Positions 1-7,913 of a DNA stretch of 31,134 nt are shown in pieces; positions within the stretch are counted from its first letter, which is position 1; each line of letters starts with the position of its first letter. The notes beneath the pieces are model-generated. The model was not told the DNA's origin and did not search any database. It saw nothing but the letters and a program-made list of their open reading frames with translations. The position numbers were made by a program, and so were the translations under genes. This stretch comes from a bacterium UBA2214 (GTDB lineage: Bacteria > Zhuqueibacterota > Zhuqueibacteria > Residuimicrobiales > Residuimicrobiaceae): assembly GCA_002327255.1 (NCBI GenBank), contig DCUM01000005.1:1-31134 (forward strand). The letters are read 5' to 3'.

Positions 1-41
1 TTTCTGTCTAATCCGCACCCATCACACAACGATTGGCTGTC

Positions 42-1607
42 ATGAAACGAATCTGCGCGCTGCTCATCACTCTGGCCGCGGCCGGCATGCTCCTCGCCCG
101 GTCGCCCAATGTCCCGCTGGACTATTGGGGCTATGCCTTTCTCGAGCGCCTCTACAGCAAGGGATTGTTCACCAGCCCCTCCTGGCACGACCGGCCCCTG
201 GCGCGTCATCAGGTCGCCCGCATCCTCGAGGAAATCCATCAGATCAGCAGCGAACTGCCGCAGCGACTCTCACAAACCGACCGCCGCCTCCTCGACCAGC
301 TCCGCGGCGATTTCGCGGATGAATTGAAAACCATTGTCAAGCAGGGACGTCCCGAGCGCCATCTCTATACTTTTGAAGAAGCGGACAGCAAAATCCACGT
401 CGATCTCTACGGCCGTTTCACGGTGATCTCCAACCGCGGCGGCCAGTTCCAGCCGGAAGAACTCCTCTCCGAGACCACCCTGGGCGGCATTCTCCGCGGT
501 GATCTCGGCGGCCGCATCGGCTTTTATGCGGATGCGCAGAACGCCCTGACCCGCGGCGCCAAAGACCTCCAGGATGCGGATGAAAATTTCGACGTCTCCC
601 GGGGCTCTCCCGTGGTGATTTCGGGACCCAACCTCTTCCGCGACCGCGCCCTGGCCTATTTTGTCTGGGAAAAACCGTGGCTGCGCATTCAGGCCGGCCG
701 CGACGAGATCGACTGGGGTCCCGGACTTCACAGCGGGCTGGCCCTGACCCGCAACATGCCGCCCGCGGATCTGATTCGCCTCTCCAGCCGCTTTCGCCGC
801 TTCTCCTTCAGCAGTGCGCATATCTTTCTGCGCAGTCCCTTGGGCGCCAAATACCTCGCCGCGCACCGCCTCGACATCGTCCTCTCGCCGCGGCTGCTCT
901 TCGGCGTTGGTGAAACCGTGGTCTATGGAGGGCGCGATATCGAAGCGGCGTATCTCAATCCCCTGATGCTCTATCACGTCGCCGAGCACCACCTCGGCGA
1001 CCGCGACAACAACACGCTCTTTTTCAATCTCACGGCGCGGCCGTTTCGCGGCCTCAAACTCTATGGCGAATACTTTATCGACGACATGACCTCCACCAGG
1101 AGCCTGACGCGCTATTTCGGCAACAAGTTCGCCTTTCTCTGCGGCGCCGCCTGGGCCGATCCCGGCGGCATCGACAACCTCGATCTCCGTCTCGAATACA
1201 CCCGCGTCGAGCCCTTCGTCTACGCCCACGACGATTCCATCAACACCTATACCCATTACGACAAGACCATCGGGCACTGGCTGGGCCCGAATTCCGATTC
1301 CGCTTTTCTCCTGGCCGGGTATCAGATGGGCAGGGATTTTCGCATCGAAACCACCTTCGAACGCATTCGCAAGGGCGCCGGCGAAGCCAGCACCATCGCG
1401 CGTCCCGCAGAAGGCGAAAGAAAATATTTTCTCGGCGGCACGGTGGAGGAAACATACCTCAGTGGCATCCGCCTGCAAAACCAGATTCGCCGCGACCTCT
1501 TCGTCGCCGTCGCCTACACCTATTCCGACACCCGGAATCTGCTGCGCCAGCCGGGCATCAAGAGCTGCGATCACCTGGCGCGCTTTGAATTGTATGTCAA
1601 TTATTGA
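42..1607 (+). CDS. Wzi-like capsule assembly outer-membrane beta-barrel protein
   Basis: Predicted outer-membrane protein of about 521 aa resembling the Wzi family (Caps_assemb_Wzi), which helps attach or organise capsular polysaccharide at the cell surface. Residues 1-20 form a Sec signal peptide (MKR, hydrophobic core, then LLARS). The middle holds alternating hydrophobic strands and the family-like stretch WGPGLHSGLALTRNMPP. The chain ends in FELYVNY, a terminal aromatic residue as expected for a BAM-inserted barrel. A TTG lies three codons upstream at 33, but the ATG at 42 puts the lysine-arginine pair at the very N-terminus and is preferred. It is the first gene visible of a plus-strand unit; the next start is 28 bases past its stop. 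The promoter is probably outside the window. The family call rests on motif likeness, so a porin-like barrel of another family is possible. Confidence 0.72.
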   Translation: MKRICALLITLAAAGMLLARSPNVPLDYWGYAFLERLYSKGLFTSPSWHDRPLARHQVARILEEIHQISSELPQRLSQTDRRLLDQLRGDFADELKTIVKQGRPERHLYTFEEADSKIHVDLYGRFTVISNRGGQFQPEELLSETTLGGILRGDLGGRIGFYADAQNALTRGAKDLQDADENFDVSRGSPVVISGPNLFRDRALAYFVWEKPWLRIQAGRDEIDWGPGLHSGLALTRNMPPADLIRLSSRFRRFSFSSAHIFLRSPLGAKYLAAHRLDIVLSPRLLFGVGETVVYGGRDIEAAYLNPLMLYHVAEHHLGDRDNNTLFFNLTARPFRGLKLYGEYFIDDMTSTRSLTRYFGNKFAFLCGAAWADPGGIDNLDLRLEYTRVEPFVYAHDDSINTYTHYDKTIGHWLGPNSDSAFLLAGYQMGRDFRIETTFERIRKGAGEASTIARPAEGERKYFLGGTVEETYLSGIRLQNQIRRDLFVAVAYTYSDTRNLLRQPGIKSCDHLARFELYVNY

Positions 1608-1635
1608 GCCGTTCATCCATTCATACTGCAACTGC

Positions 1636-2769
1636 ATGCCCTATTTGCTGCTACTCCTGACACTCCTCTACACCGCCGCGCTCATCGGGATCGCTCTCGG
1701 AGTGCGGATTAACAGGACGACGCGCTGCGCCGAGCCGCGCACATTCATCTCGGTGATCGTGGCCGCGCGCAACGAGAGCGCGCATATCCTCGCCCTGTGC
1801 CGTGCCCTGGCGCAGCAAGCCTATCCCCCCGAGCGCTATGAAGTCCTGTTCGTCGACGACGCCTCGACGGATGATACCGCGCGGCTCATCGAAACCTTCA
1901 TCGCGGAACATCCCGGCCACGCGATGCGGCTCATCCACAGCCAGGGCCGGGAGCAGGTGCGCTCGCCCAAAAAACACGCACTGGCGCAAGGCATTGCCGG
2001 GGCAACAGGCGAAATCCTGCTCTTCACCGATGCGGATTGCATCCCCCCGGCCACCTGGGTGCAGGCCATGGCCTCGCAGTTCGATGACGAAACCGGCATG
2101 GTGATCGGTTTTTCGCCCTATGAAGTGCCTTTGCCACATACCCTTTTGCAGCGCGTCGTGGCGCTGGAGTCCCTCTCCCTGGCCGCCCTGGCCGCCGGCA
2201 CCACCGGTTACGGCCGGCCCGCCACCTGCAGCGGCAGAAACCTCGCCTACCGCAAATGCGTCTTTGAGGAGGTCGGCGGTTTTGCGGCCATCGCCCATTT
2301 CGTCTCCGGCGACGACGATCTCTTCCTCAAGCTGGTTCATGAGCGCACGCCCTGGAAGATCCGTTATGCGCTCGATGCCGGGAGCATCGTGCCGACCCGG
2401 CATCTCTCCGGCCTCAAGGCCTTCGTACACCAGCGCCTCCGCCACGCCTCCAAGGGATTCTATTACGGCTGGCGCATGACCGGCACGCTGATGCTGGCCT
2501 ACGGATTCAACCTGCTCCTCCTCGTCAGTCTGCTGCTCCCTTCCCGTGGCCTTATGCCCTGGGTGGCGCTCGGCGTCAAAGGCTGCGCTGAATTTTTCCT
2601 TCTCGGCCGCTTCGCGTTGATCATGAAACGCAGCCGCTATCTCGCCGTCTTTCCGCTGGCCGAGCTGTTGCATATACCCTACGTCGTATTCATCGGCGCC
2701 CTGGGCCCCCTGTTGAGGATCCGCTGGAAAGAAAAACGCATCGCAGAGCCGATGCAGGAGGCGTCATGA
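1636..2769 (+). CDS. Membrane glycosyltransferase, family GT2 (first of three)
   Basis: Inverting GT-A glycosyltransferase of about 377 aa that should move a sugar from a nucleotide-sugar donor on the cytoplasmic face of the membrane. Residues 4-22 are a membrane span. The GT2 core follows: SVIVAARNE near 39-47, VDDAST 73-78, the metal-binding TDADC 131-135, GRNLAYR near 200-206 and SGDDD 224-228 as the catalytic-base region. About three hydrophobic C-terminal spans follow (285-360). The QxxRW motif of processive GT2 enzymes appears as QRLRH (266-270), with His in place of Trp. The frame is open further upstream; ATG 1594 is an alternative start, but 1636 falls after the stop of the previous gene and immediately before the membrane span. 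Neither start has a clear Shine-Dalgarno sequence. The gene overlaps the next one by ATGA at 2766. The sugar and acceptor are unknown. Confidence 0.85.
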   Translation: MPYLLLLLTLLYTAALIGIALGVRINRTTRCAEPRTFISVIVAARNESAHILALCRALAQQAYPPERYEVLFVDDASTDDTARLIETFIAEHPGHAMRLIHSQGREQVRSPKKHALAQGIAGATGEILLFTDADCIPPATWVQAMASQFDDETGMVIGFSPYEVPLPHTLLQRVVALESLSLAALAAGTTGYGRPATCSGRNLAYRKCVFEEVGGFAAIAHFVSGDDDLFLKLVHERTPWKIRYALDAGSIVPTRHLSGLKAFVHQRLRHASKGFYYGWRMTGTLMLAYGFNLLLLVSLLLPSRGLMPWVALGVKGCAEFFLLGRFALIMKRSRYLAVFPLAELLHIPYVVFIGALGPLLRIRWKEKRIAEPMQEAS

Positions 2770-3911
2770 CCCTCTTCGCCTCCCTCTGCATCGGATTGGC
2801 GCTGCTCTATGCGATGACGATCGTTCTCTTTCTCATCGGCTTGCGCCAAAAGCACCAGCCTGTGAATTCAACGCAGCCGCCCGTCACCGTGGTCGTGGCG
2901 GCGCGCAACGAAGAAAAAAATCTCGGCACCCTGCTCGGCGATCTCTGCAGCCAGTCCTGGCCCCGCGAGCGGCTGCAGATCATTGTCGTCGACGATGGTT
3001 CCACCGACCGCACCGCCGAAATCATCCGCGCATTCGCTCAAAAAAATACCCACATCATGCCCATCACCATCGATCAGGCGCCGCCCGGTTTCAGCCCCAA
3101 AAAATACGCCCTGCAGTGCGCCGTGGAACGCGCCAGCGGCGAAATCATCCTCGCCACCGACGCGGACTGCCGGGTCGGGCGCGATTGGGTCCGCGGCATG
3201 GTGGGTCACTTTCTCCCGGACGTGGGTTTTGTCATCGGCTTTTCCCAATACGGCCGCCGCGGCGAACGCCAGAATCTCATCGAACGGCTGCAGGCCTTCG
3301 ATTTCATTCCGCTCATGGGCGTGGCAGAGGGGAGCTGCAATCTCGGCTTCCCGCTCTCCGCCTCCGGACAGAACCTCGCCTACCGCCGCGACGCCTTTCT
3401 CGCCGTGGACGGTTACAAGCGCGTCGCCAGCCGCGTCTCCGGCGATGATGTGCTGCTGCTGCAGCTGATCCGCAAGCACACCGCCTATCGCGCCGTCTTT
3501 GCCGCCAATCCCGAGGCCTTTGCCAGCTCCGCGCCGCAAGCGACGCTGCGGCAGTTCATCAACCAGCGCAAACGCTGGGCCTCCAATGGCTCTTTTCAGC
3601 TCTTTTTGAACCTGCCCTTTTTCGGCTTCCTGCTCATGGTGCACGCCTATACCAGCGCTCTCTTCGTCGGCGTGCCGCTGTCTCTGCTCCTGAATCAGCA
3701 GGTGGCGGTTTTCCTGGCCGCTCTGGCCAGCAAAGCCTTTTTCGAAGGTCTCATCGCCTGGATCAGTGCACGCCGTTTCCAGCGCCAGGATCTCCTGATC
3801 TGTTTTCCGCTGTGGTTTCTGCTGCAGATTCCCTATGTGGCGCTGGTGGGACTGCTCGGCACCTTTGGCAACTTTAGCTGGAAGGAGCGCAAACATTCGG
3901 CTACGCTATGA
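2766..3911 (+). CDS. Membrane glycosyltransferase, family GT2 (second of three)
   Basis: Paralogue of the preceding gene, 381 aa, with the same plan: N-terminal membrane span (about 4-25), GT-A domain, then C-terminal spans (about 280-370). Motifs are VVAARNEE near 43-50, VVDDGST 74-80, TDADC 131-135, SGQNLAYRR near 200-208, SGDDVLLLQL 225-234 and an intact QRKRW at 267-271. It starts inside the previous stop (ATGA, 2766-2769), which suggests translational coupling. Its own stop overlaps the following radical SAM gene by ATGA (3908-3911). The intact QxxRW makes it more like processive or polyisoprenyl-phosphate-type GT2 enzymes than its upstream copy. Substrate not readable from sequence. Confidence 0.88.
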   Translation: MTLFASLCIGLALLYAMTIVLFLIGLRQKHQPVNSTQPPVTVVVAARNEEKNLGTLLGDLCSQSWPRERLQIIVVDDGSTDRTAEIIRAFAQKNTHIMPITIDQAPPGFSPKKYALQCAVERASGEIILATDADCRVGRDWVRGMVGHFLPDVGFVIGFSQYGRRGERQNLIERLQAFDFIPLMGVAEGSCNLGFPLSASGQNLAYRRDAFLAVDGYKRVASRVSGDDVLLLQLIRKHTAYRAVFAANPEAFASSAPQATLRQFINQRKRWASNGSFQLFLNLPFFGFLLMVHAYTSALFVGVPLSLLLNQQVAVFLAALASKAFFEGLIAWISARRFQRQDLLICFPLWFLLQIPYVALVGLLGTFGNFSWKERKHSATL

Positions 3912-4978
3912 ATTACACCCTGATAAAAAATCTCGCCCATGGCGCCCGTCATGGCATCCGGCAGAAACCGCTGAACTCGAGCACGGAAATCCGTCTGACG
4001 CGATTGTGCACCCAGCGCTGCCGCCAGTGCCAGGTCTATGAACGCAGGACCGAACCCGCGAGCATGGATTTGGCCCTGTTCAGGAGAGTCGCCGCGGCTT
4101 TGAAAGAGTATGGCGCCTATATCGGTTTCATCTCCGGCGGCGAAGCCACGCTGGTACCCGATCTGCCCGAGATTCTCCTCGAAGCGAAAAAAGTCTTCCC
4201 CGTGGCCACGACGCTGGTCACCGGTCTCTACAACAAGAGCGAAACCATCCGCGACATCGGCCGCTTTTGTCTCGATCACGACATCAACATCCAGACCTCG
4301 CTGGACGGTCTTGGCGAGACGGGAGATATCCTGCGCGGCGCCAGGGATTTTTCCGCCACCGTTCTGCGCCACATGGAGATGATCGCCGCCATGCGCGGCT
4401 CCTCGCAGTCGCTGCTCTACGCCAATATCGTCCTGAGCCGGTTGAATCTGGGGCAAATCCCGGAAATCATCGCCCGCGCCCGCGACATCGGTTGGCGCGT
4501 CACCATCGGACTCTATCACCACCTCACCGAGACAACCCGCGAGGATGAAGACCTTTCGCTGCAGCCCGGGCCGGAGCTGGACGAACTGCTGGCCTTTCTC
4601 GATCACAACCCCGACATCCTCAATCTCAATTCGTTCATCCGCGGCATCGCGCCCTTTATCGCCAGCGGCGAGACCACCCGCTGCCCCTTTGTGGCGTCGC
4701 GCTTCCTCATGACGCGGCTGACCATCATGGAAAACGGTGATGTACATCTGTGCTGGGGCGGCCCTGTCGGCAATCTCTTCGCGAACTCGATGCAGGAGAT
4801 CTTTTCATCTCCGGCCTACCGGCAGCGCCTCGATGAATATGCCCAGTGCCGGGGATGCTGGACCACCTGTTACACCCAACGCTATCTGCTCATCCGCCCA
4901 CGGTCGCTGCGCGAAGGTGCCGACAACCTGCGCAAGATGATGCGCATGCGCCGCATCCAGAAAGGCGCCATGCGATGA
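3908..4978 (+). CDS. Radical SAM protein with SPASM-like C-terminal cysteines (first of two)
   Basis: Radical S-adenosylmethionine enzyme of 356 aa. The cluster motif CxxxCxxC is C34-TQR-C38-RQ-C41, and the SAM-binding SGGEA stands at 76-80. The C-terminal part carries five more cysteines: C259, C282 in a DVHLCWGG setting, and C314, C317 and C321 in CRGCWTTC. This is the layout of a SPASM or twitch domain that holds one or two auxiliary [4Fe-4S] clusters. SPASM proteins commonly modify peptides but also sugars and other small molecules. The gene is coupled to its neighbours by 4-base ATGA overlaps on both sides (3908 and 4975), leaving no room for a precursor-peptide gene, so a carbohydrate or lipid substrate is more likely (inference). 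Exact reaction unknown. Confidence 0.85.
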   Translation: MNYTLIKNLAHGARHGIRQKPLNSSTEIRLTRLCTQRCRQCQVYERRTEPASMDLALFRRVAAALKEYGAYIGFISGGEATLVPDLPEILLEAKKVFPVATTLVTGLYNKSETIRDIGRFCLDHDINIQTSLDGLGETGDILRGARDFSATVLRHMEMIAAMRGSSQSLLYANIVLSRLNLGQIPEIIARARDIGWRVTIGLYHHLTETTREDEDLSLQPGPELDELLAFLDHNPDILNLNSFIRGIAPFIASGETTRCPFVASRFLMTRLTIMENGDVHLCWGGPVGNLFANSMQEIFSSPAYRQRLDEYAQCRGCWTTCYTQRYLLIRPRSLREGADNLRKMMRMRRIQKGAMR

Positions 4979-5733
4979 AACGCGCCCCTGTGATCCTCCT
5001 GGCCGTACTGCTTCCCGTCCTGGTGGCGGCGCAGCCGCCGTTTCGATCTTTTCATCAGGAGCGGCTGACCTATTCCCTCTCCAGCGGCGGACTGGGTGCG
5101 GCCGATGCCGAATTCACCTTCACCCGTGGCGGCCGCGATTCCATCCATGTGCGCATCGACACCAGACCGTGGAGCAGTCTGATCTTCAGCATCCACAACC
5201 GCTACCACGCCGCACTCGACACCCTGACGGGGCTGCTGCTGCAGACCGGCAAAGATATCCGCCAGCGCAACATCGCGCAATCCATGACCATCCACTACGA
5301 CTACGGTCAAAAGCGCGCCCGTTCGACAGAAGGCCATTCGTGGCCGCTGCACGGCGCCGCCCTGGATCTGTTCAGCATGCTCTATCACCTCCGCACCCTC
5401 CGGCCTGACAGCCTCGCCACGCTGCGGCTCCCGGTCTTCATCGAAGGACAATCGTATTGGGCCGAGGGCGCTCCACCCGTAGCGACTGTTTTGAATACAC
5501 CGTGGGGCGCGTTGCCCGTGACCCTGCTCGACCTCGTCTTCGTCCCCGCAGACACCATCGGCCCCCGCAACTGGAAGACCGATCTGCTCACCAACCGCAT
5601 CGCCCGTCCGGGCGGCCGCTTGACCATTGCACTCGGGCCCGCGCCGCAGCATCTGCCACTGCGGCTGATCTTTGGCGGTGACGGGAAAAAGGTAACGATG
5701 ACGTTGAAATCCTTTTCACGAGGCGGGCAGTGA
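4975..5733 (+). CDS. DUF3108-like periplasmic protein
   Basis: Exported protein of about 252 aa. The start ATG at 4975 overlaps the previous stop (ATGA). It gives a clean signal peptide MKRAPVILLAVLLPVLVAAQ, with likely cleavage after VAA. The mature part begins with RLTYSLSSGGLGAADAEFTF and ends in a beta-rich RLTIALGPAPQHLPLRLIF segment. This pattern of a strand, a small-residue turn and paired strands matches DUF3108 proteins, whose function is not known. The frame stays open upstream to 4846, inside the radical SAM gene, but nothing there looks like a protein start. Its position between sugar-modifying enzymes suggests a periplasmic or outer-membrane accessory role in the same pathway, which is inference. 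Confidence 0.65.
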   Translation: MKRAPVILLAVLLPVLVAAQPPFRSFHQERLTYSLSSGGLGAADAEFTFTRGGRDSIHVRIDTRPWSSLIFSIHNRYHAALDTLTGLLLQTGKDIRQRNIAQSMTIHYDYGQKRARSTEGHSWPLHGAALDLFSMLYHLRTLRPDSLATLRLPVFIEGQSYWAEGAPPVATVLNTPWGALPVTLLDLVFVPADTIGPRNWKTDLLTNRIARPGGRLTIALGPAPQHLPLRLIFGGDGKKVTMTLKSFSRGGQ

Positions 5734-6851
5734 TGGCTGTACTCCTGGTGGGCATGGGGATGCTCTACGTGACCTTTGCGCTGCTCGTCGCCCTGCGCTT
5801 GCGCCGCATGCGCGCAATTGCTACCCCGGGAAACATGGAAGAACCCCTTGTCAGCGTCATCGTCGCCGTGCGCAATGAGGCGGAATCCGTGATGCGCTGT
5901 CTGGAGAGTCTGCTCCGGCTTGACTATGCTCAGGAAAAATTGCAAATTGTCATCGTCAATGATGATTCGCGCGACGGCTCCGGCGCACAGATCGATGCGT
6001 TTTGCCAGCCCTGGCGGCACATGCAGGTCATTCATCTCGGGCCCGGGGAAAAGTCCCTGCCCGGCAAAGCCGGCGCGGTGCTGCATGGGCTGGAAATGGC
6101 ACGCGGCGAGATCATCTTTCTCACCGATGCCGACTGCGAGGTGCCCGTCTCCTGGATCAGGGGACTTCTCGCGGGTTTTGCAGCGGATACCGGCCTGGTC
6201 TGCGGATTTACGATCCTGCGCGCGCGGCGTTCGCCCGCACCGCTCTTTCAGGAAGTCCAGGCGCTCGATTGGCTCTTTCTCCTCGGCGTCGCCGCCGCGG
6301 CCATGGAGCTGGGAAGACCGGTGAGCTGGATGGGCAACAATCTCGCCTTCCGCCGCAGCGCCTACGAAGCGGTCGGCGGGTACAGGACGATCGGTAACAG
6401 TCTGATCGAGGACTTTACGCTTTTGGATGCGATTTCGCGGAAAAGCCGCTATACGGTGGCGGTACAGCCGGATCGCGCCGCGGTGGTCGTCAGTGCGCCG
6501 GTGACCCGTCTGCGCCAACTCTATGAGCAGCGCCGCCGCTGGGCCATGGGCATCCGCCCCGTACGCCCGCTCGGCAAAGGGCTCATGATCAGCGGCTTTA
6601 TGATGCACCTGCTGCTCCTGGCAGGATGCTTCCTGACACCCTGGCTCAGCCTTCTCGTCGCGGCCGTCAAATGCAGCGCCGACTTGCAGATTATCGCAAG
6701 CACGGCACAAAAAAGCGGCGCCCGCATCGGCCCGGGTGCTTTTCTGGGTTTTGAACTCTTTTACAGCCTGTACACATTGATCATGCCCCTTTCCTTGCTG
6801 TTTGACCGGCGCATTCAATGGAAAGATCAGGACTATTCCATCCCGGCCTGA
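5733..6851 (+). CDS. Membrane glycosyltransferase, family GT2 (third of three)
   Basis: Third GT2 enzyme of the unit, about 372 aa. It has an N-terminal span (residues 2-22), SVIVAVRNE near 41-49, IVNDDS 74-79, TDADCEV 131-137, MGNNLAFRR, LIEDFTLLD (the ED acid/base region) and EQRRRWAMG (the intact QxxRW signature). C-terminal spans follow. The start is read as ATG at 5733 in the junction TGATG, where it shares one base with the previous stop; a GTG at 5730 is an in-frame alternative. A GAGG about nine bases upstream could serve as ribosome binding site. It is more divergent from the first two copies than they are from each other: ND replaces VD in the first aspartate motif and ED replaces DD in the catalytic region. 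Donor and acceptor unknown. Confidence 0.87.
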   Translation: MAVLLVGMGMLYVTFALLVALRLRRMRAIATPGNMEEPLVSVIVAVRNEAESVMRCLESLLRLDYAQEKLQIVIVNDDSRDGSGAQIDAFCQPWRHMQVIHLGPGEKSLPGKAGAVLHGLEMARGEIIFLTDADCEVPVSWIRGLLAGFAADTGLVCGFTILRARRSPAPLFQEVQALDWLFLLGVAAAAMELGRPVSWMGNNLAFRRSAYEAVGGYRTIGNSLIEDFTLLDAISRKSRYTVAVQPDRAAVVVSAPVTRLRQLYEQRRRWAMGIRPVRPLGKGLMISGFMMHLLLLAGCFLTPWLSLLVAAVKCSADLQIIASTAQKSGARIGPGAFLGFELFYSLYTLIMPLSLLFDRRIQWKDQDYSIPA

Positions 6852-6866
6852 TCCCGGAGGAACGCT

Positions 6867-7913
6867 ATGCTGCGGTGGCCGCCCATTCTCCTGCATTACT
6901 ATATCACGGAACAGTGCAACTGCCGCTGCCAATTCTGTGATATCTGGCAACTGGAGGCCCCTGGCAGCGCCGATGCGGCCGAGGTGATGACGAACCTGGA
7001 TGCCGCCGCGCGTCTCGGGATCAAATTCGTGGACTTGACCGGTGGTGAGCCGCTGCTGCATCCCGATCTGCCGGAGATGCTCGCGCACGCCCGAAAGAAC
7101 GGCCTGCGTACCACCGTGACCACCAACGGAGTGCGCTATCCGGAGCGCGCCCGGGAGCTGGCGGGCAAGATCGATTTTCTCCACTTCTCCGTGGATGCTG
7201 CCACAGCCGAAGCGCACGATACCCTGCGCGGCAGGCAAACCTTCGACCGGGTGATGACCGGACTCGATGTCGCCAGAGCGCTGGGAGAAAAGCCGGACAT
7301 CCTCTTCACTGCGACGCCGGAGAATCTGCACCATCTCCCGCTCCTGGCCGAATGGGCGCATCGGCTCGGGCTGATTTTGATCGTCAATCCCGTCTTCTCG
7401 CATCGCCACAAGCGGGAATTATCCCGGGAACAGCTCTGCGAACTGGAACGCTATAAATACCAGTCCGGCGTCTATGTCAACACCGCCCTGCATCTGCTCC
7501 GCCGTCGCGGGGGCAACGATCCGCAACACCCGCGCTGCCGTGTCGTGGATGGCGTCGTGGTGATCTCTCCCCGCAATGAACTGATGCTGCCCTGTTATCA
7601 CTTTTGCCGGGAACGGATTCCCATCCACGCCGATCTCGAAACGCTGTGGCGGAGCGGCAAACGCAGGGAGGCGCGGAAACATCAGGGCAGCTGGGAGATG
7701 TGCCGGGGCTGCACTCTGAACTGCTATTTCGATCCCGGTTTCATGTACCGGGTCGATTCCTTTTTTTTTAAAAGCATTTGGGCCAAGATGAAATACAGTC
7801 GCGACAAATATATCCGTTACCCCCGGGCGCAAAAAAAGGGGCGTCTCGACACCCGGCCCGCCCGGGAAATCCTCGAACAAATCGTCCTGGAGCACCGTCA
7901 TGCCGTGCGCTGA
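6867..7913 (+). CDS. Radical SAM protein with auxiliary-cluster cysteines (second of two)
   Basis: Radical SAM enzyme of 348 aa. The cluster motif is C17-NCR-C21-QF-C24, with an extra Cys at 19, and SAM binding is at TGGEP 58-62. The barrel runs to about 220. Cysteines C224, C243, C247, C279, C282 and C286 (the last three as CRGCTLNC) form a SPASM/twitch-like region. A GGAGG at 6856-6860 lies six bases before the ATG, the clearest Shine-Dalgarno in this unit. The last 14 bases overlap the PHP gene. The arrangement repeats the earlier one: a GT2 gene directly followed by a radical SAM gene with the same C-terminal CRGC(x3)C signature. The two radical SAM proteins are only distantly alike. Substrate unknown. 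Confidence 0.85.
   Translation: MLRWPPILLHYYITEQCNCRCQFCDIWQLEAPGSADAAEVMTNLDAAARLGIKFVDLTGGEPLLHPDLPEMLAHARKNGLRTTVTTNGVRYPERARELAGKIDFLHFSVDAATAEAHDTLRGRQTFDRVMTGLDVARALGEKPDILFTATPENLHHLPLLAEWAHRLGLILIVNPVFSHRHKRELSREQLCELERYKYQSGVYVNTALHLLRRRGGNDPQHPRCRVVDGVVVISPRNELMLPCYHFCRERIPIHADLETLWRSGKRREARKHQGSWEMCRGCTLNCYFDPGFMYRVDSFFFKSIWAKMKYSRDKYIRYPRAQKKGRLDTRPAREILEQIVLEHRHAVR

Noticed and set aside
181..200. TGGCACG at the start of a sigma-54-like site inside the Wzi-like gene
   Set aside because: There is no TTGC at the required spacing and it lies inside coding sequence.
1608..1635. Possible precursor-peptide gene for the radical SAM proteins
   Set aside because: The gap is only 28 bases and the other junctions in the unit overlap or are 15 bases. 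No short frame with a leader-like or Cys-rich core was found.
5385..7409. Long antisense open frame of 674 codons opposite the GT2 and radical SAM genes
   Set aside because: The plus-strand genes have clear family motifs in this stretch. The antisense frame has no recognisable domain and is an effect of high GC at third codon positions. The same holds for antisense frames at 270-1637, 1651-2673 and 20019-21821.
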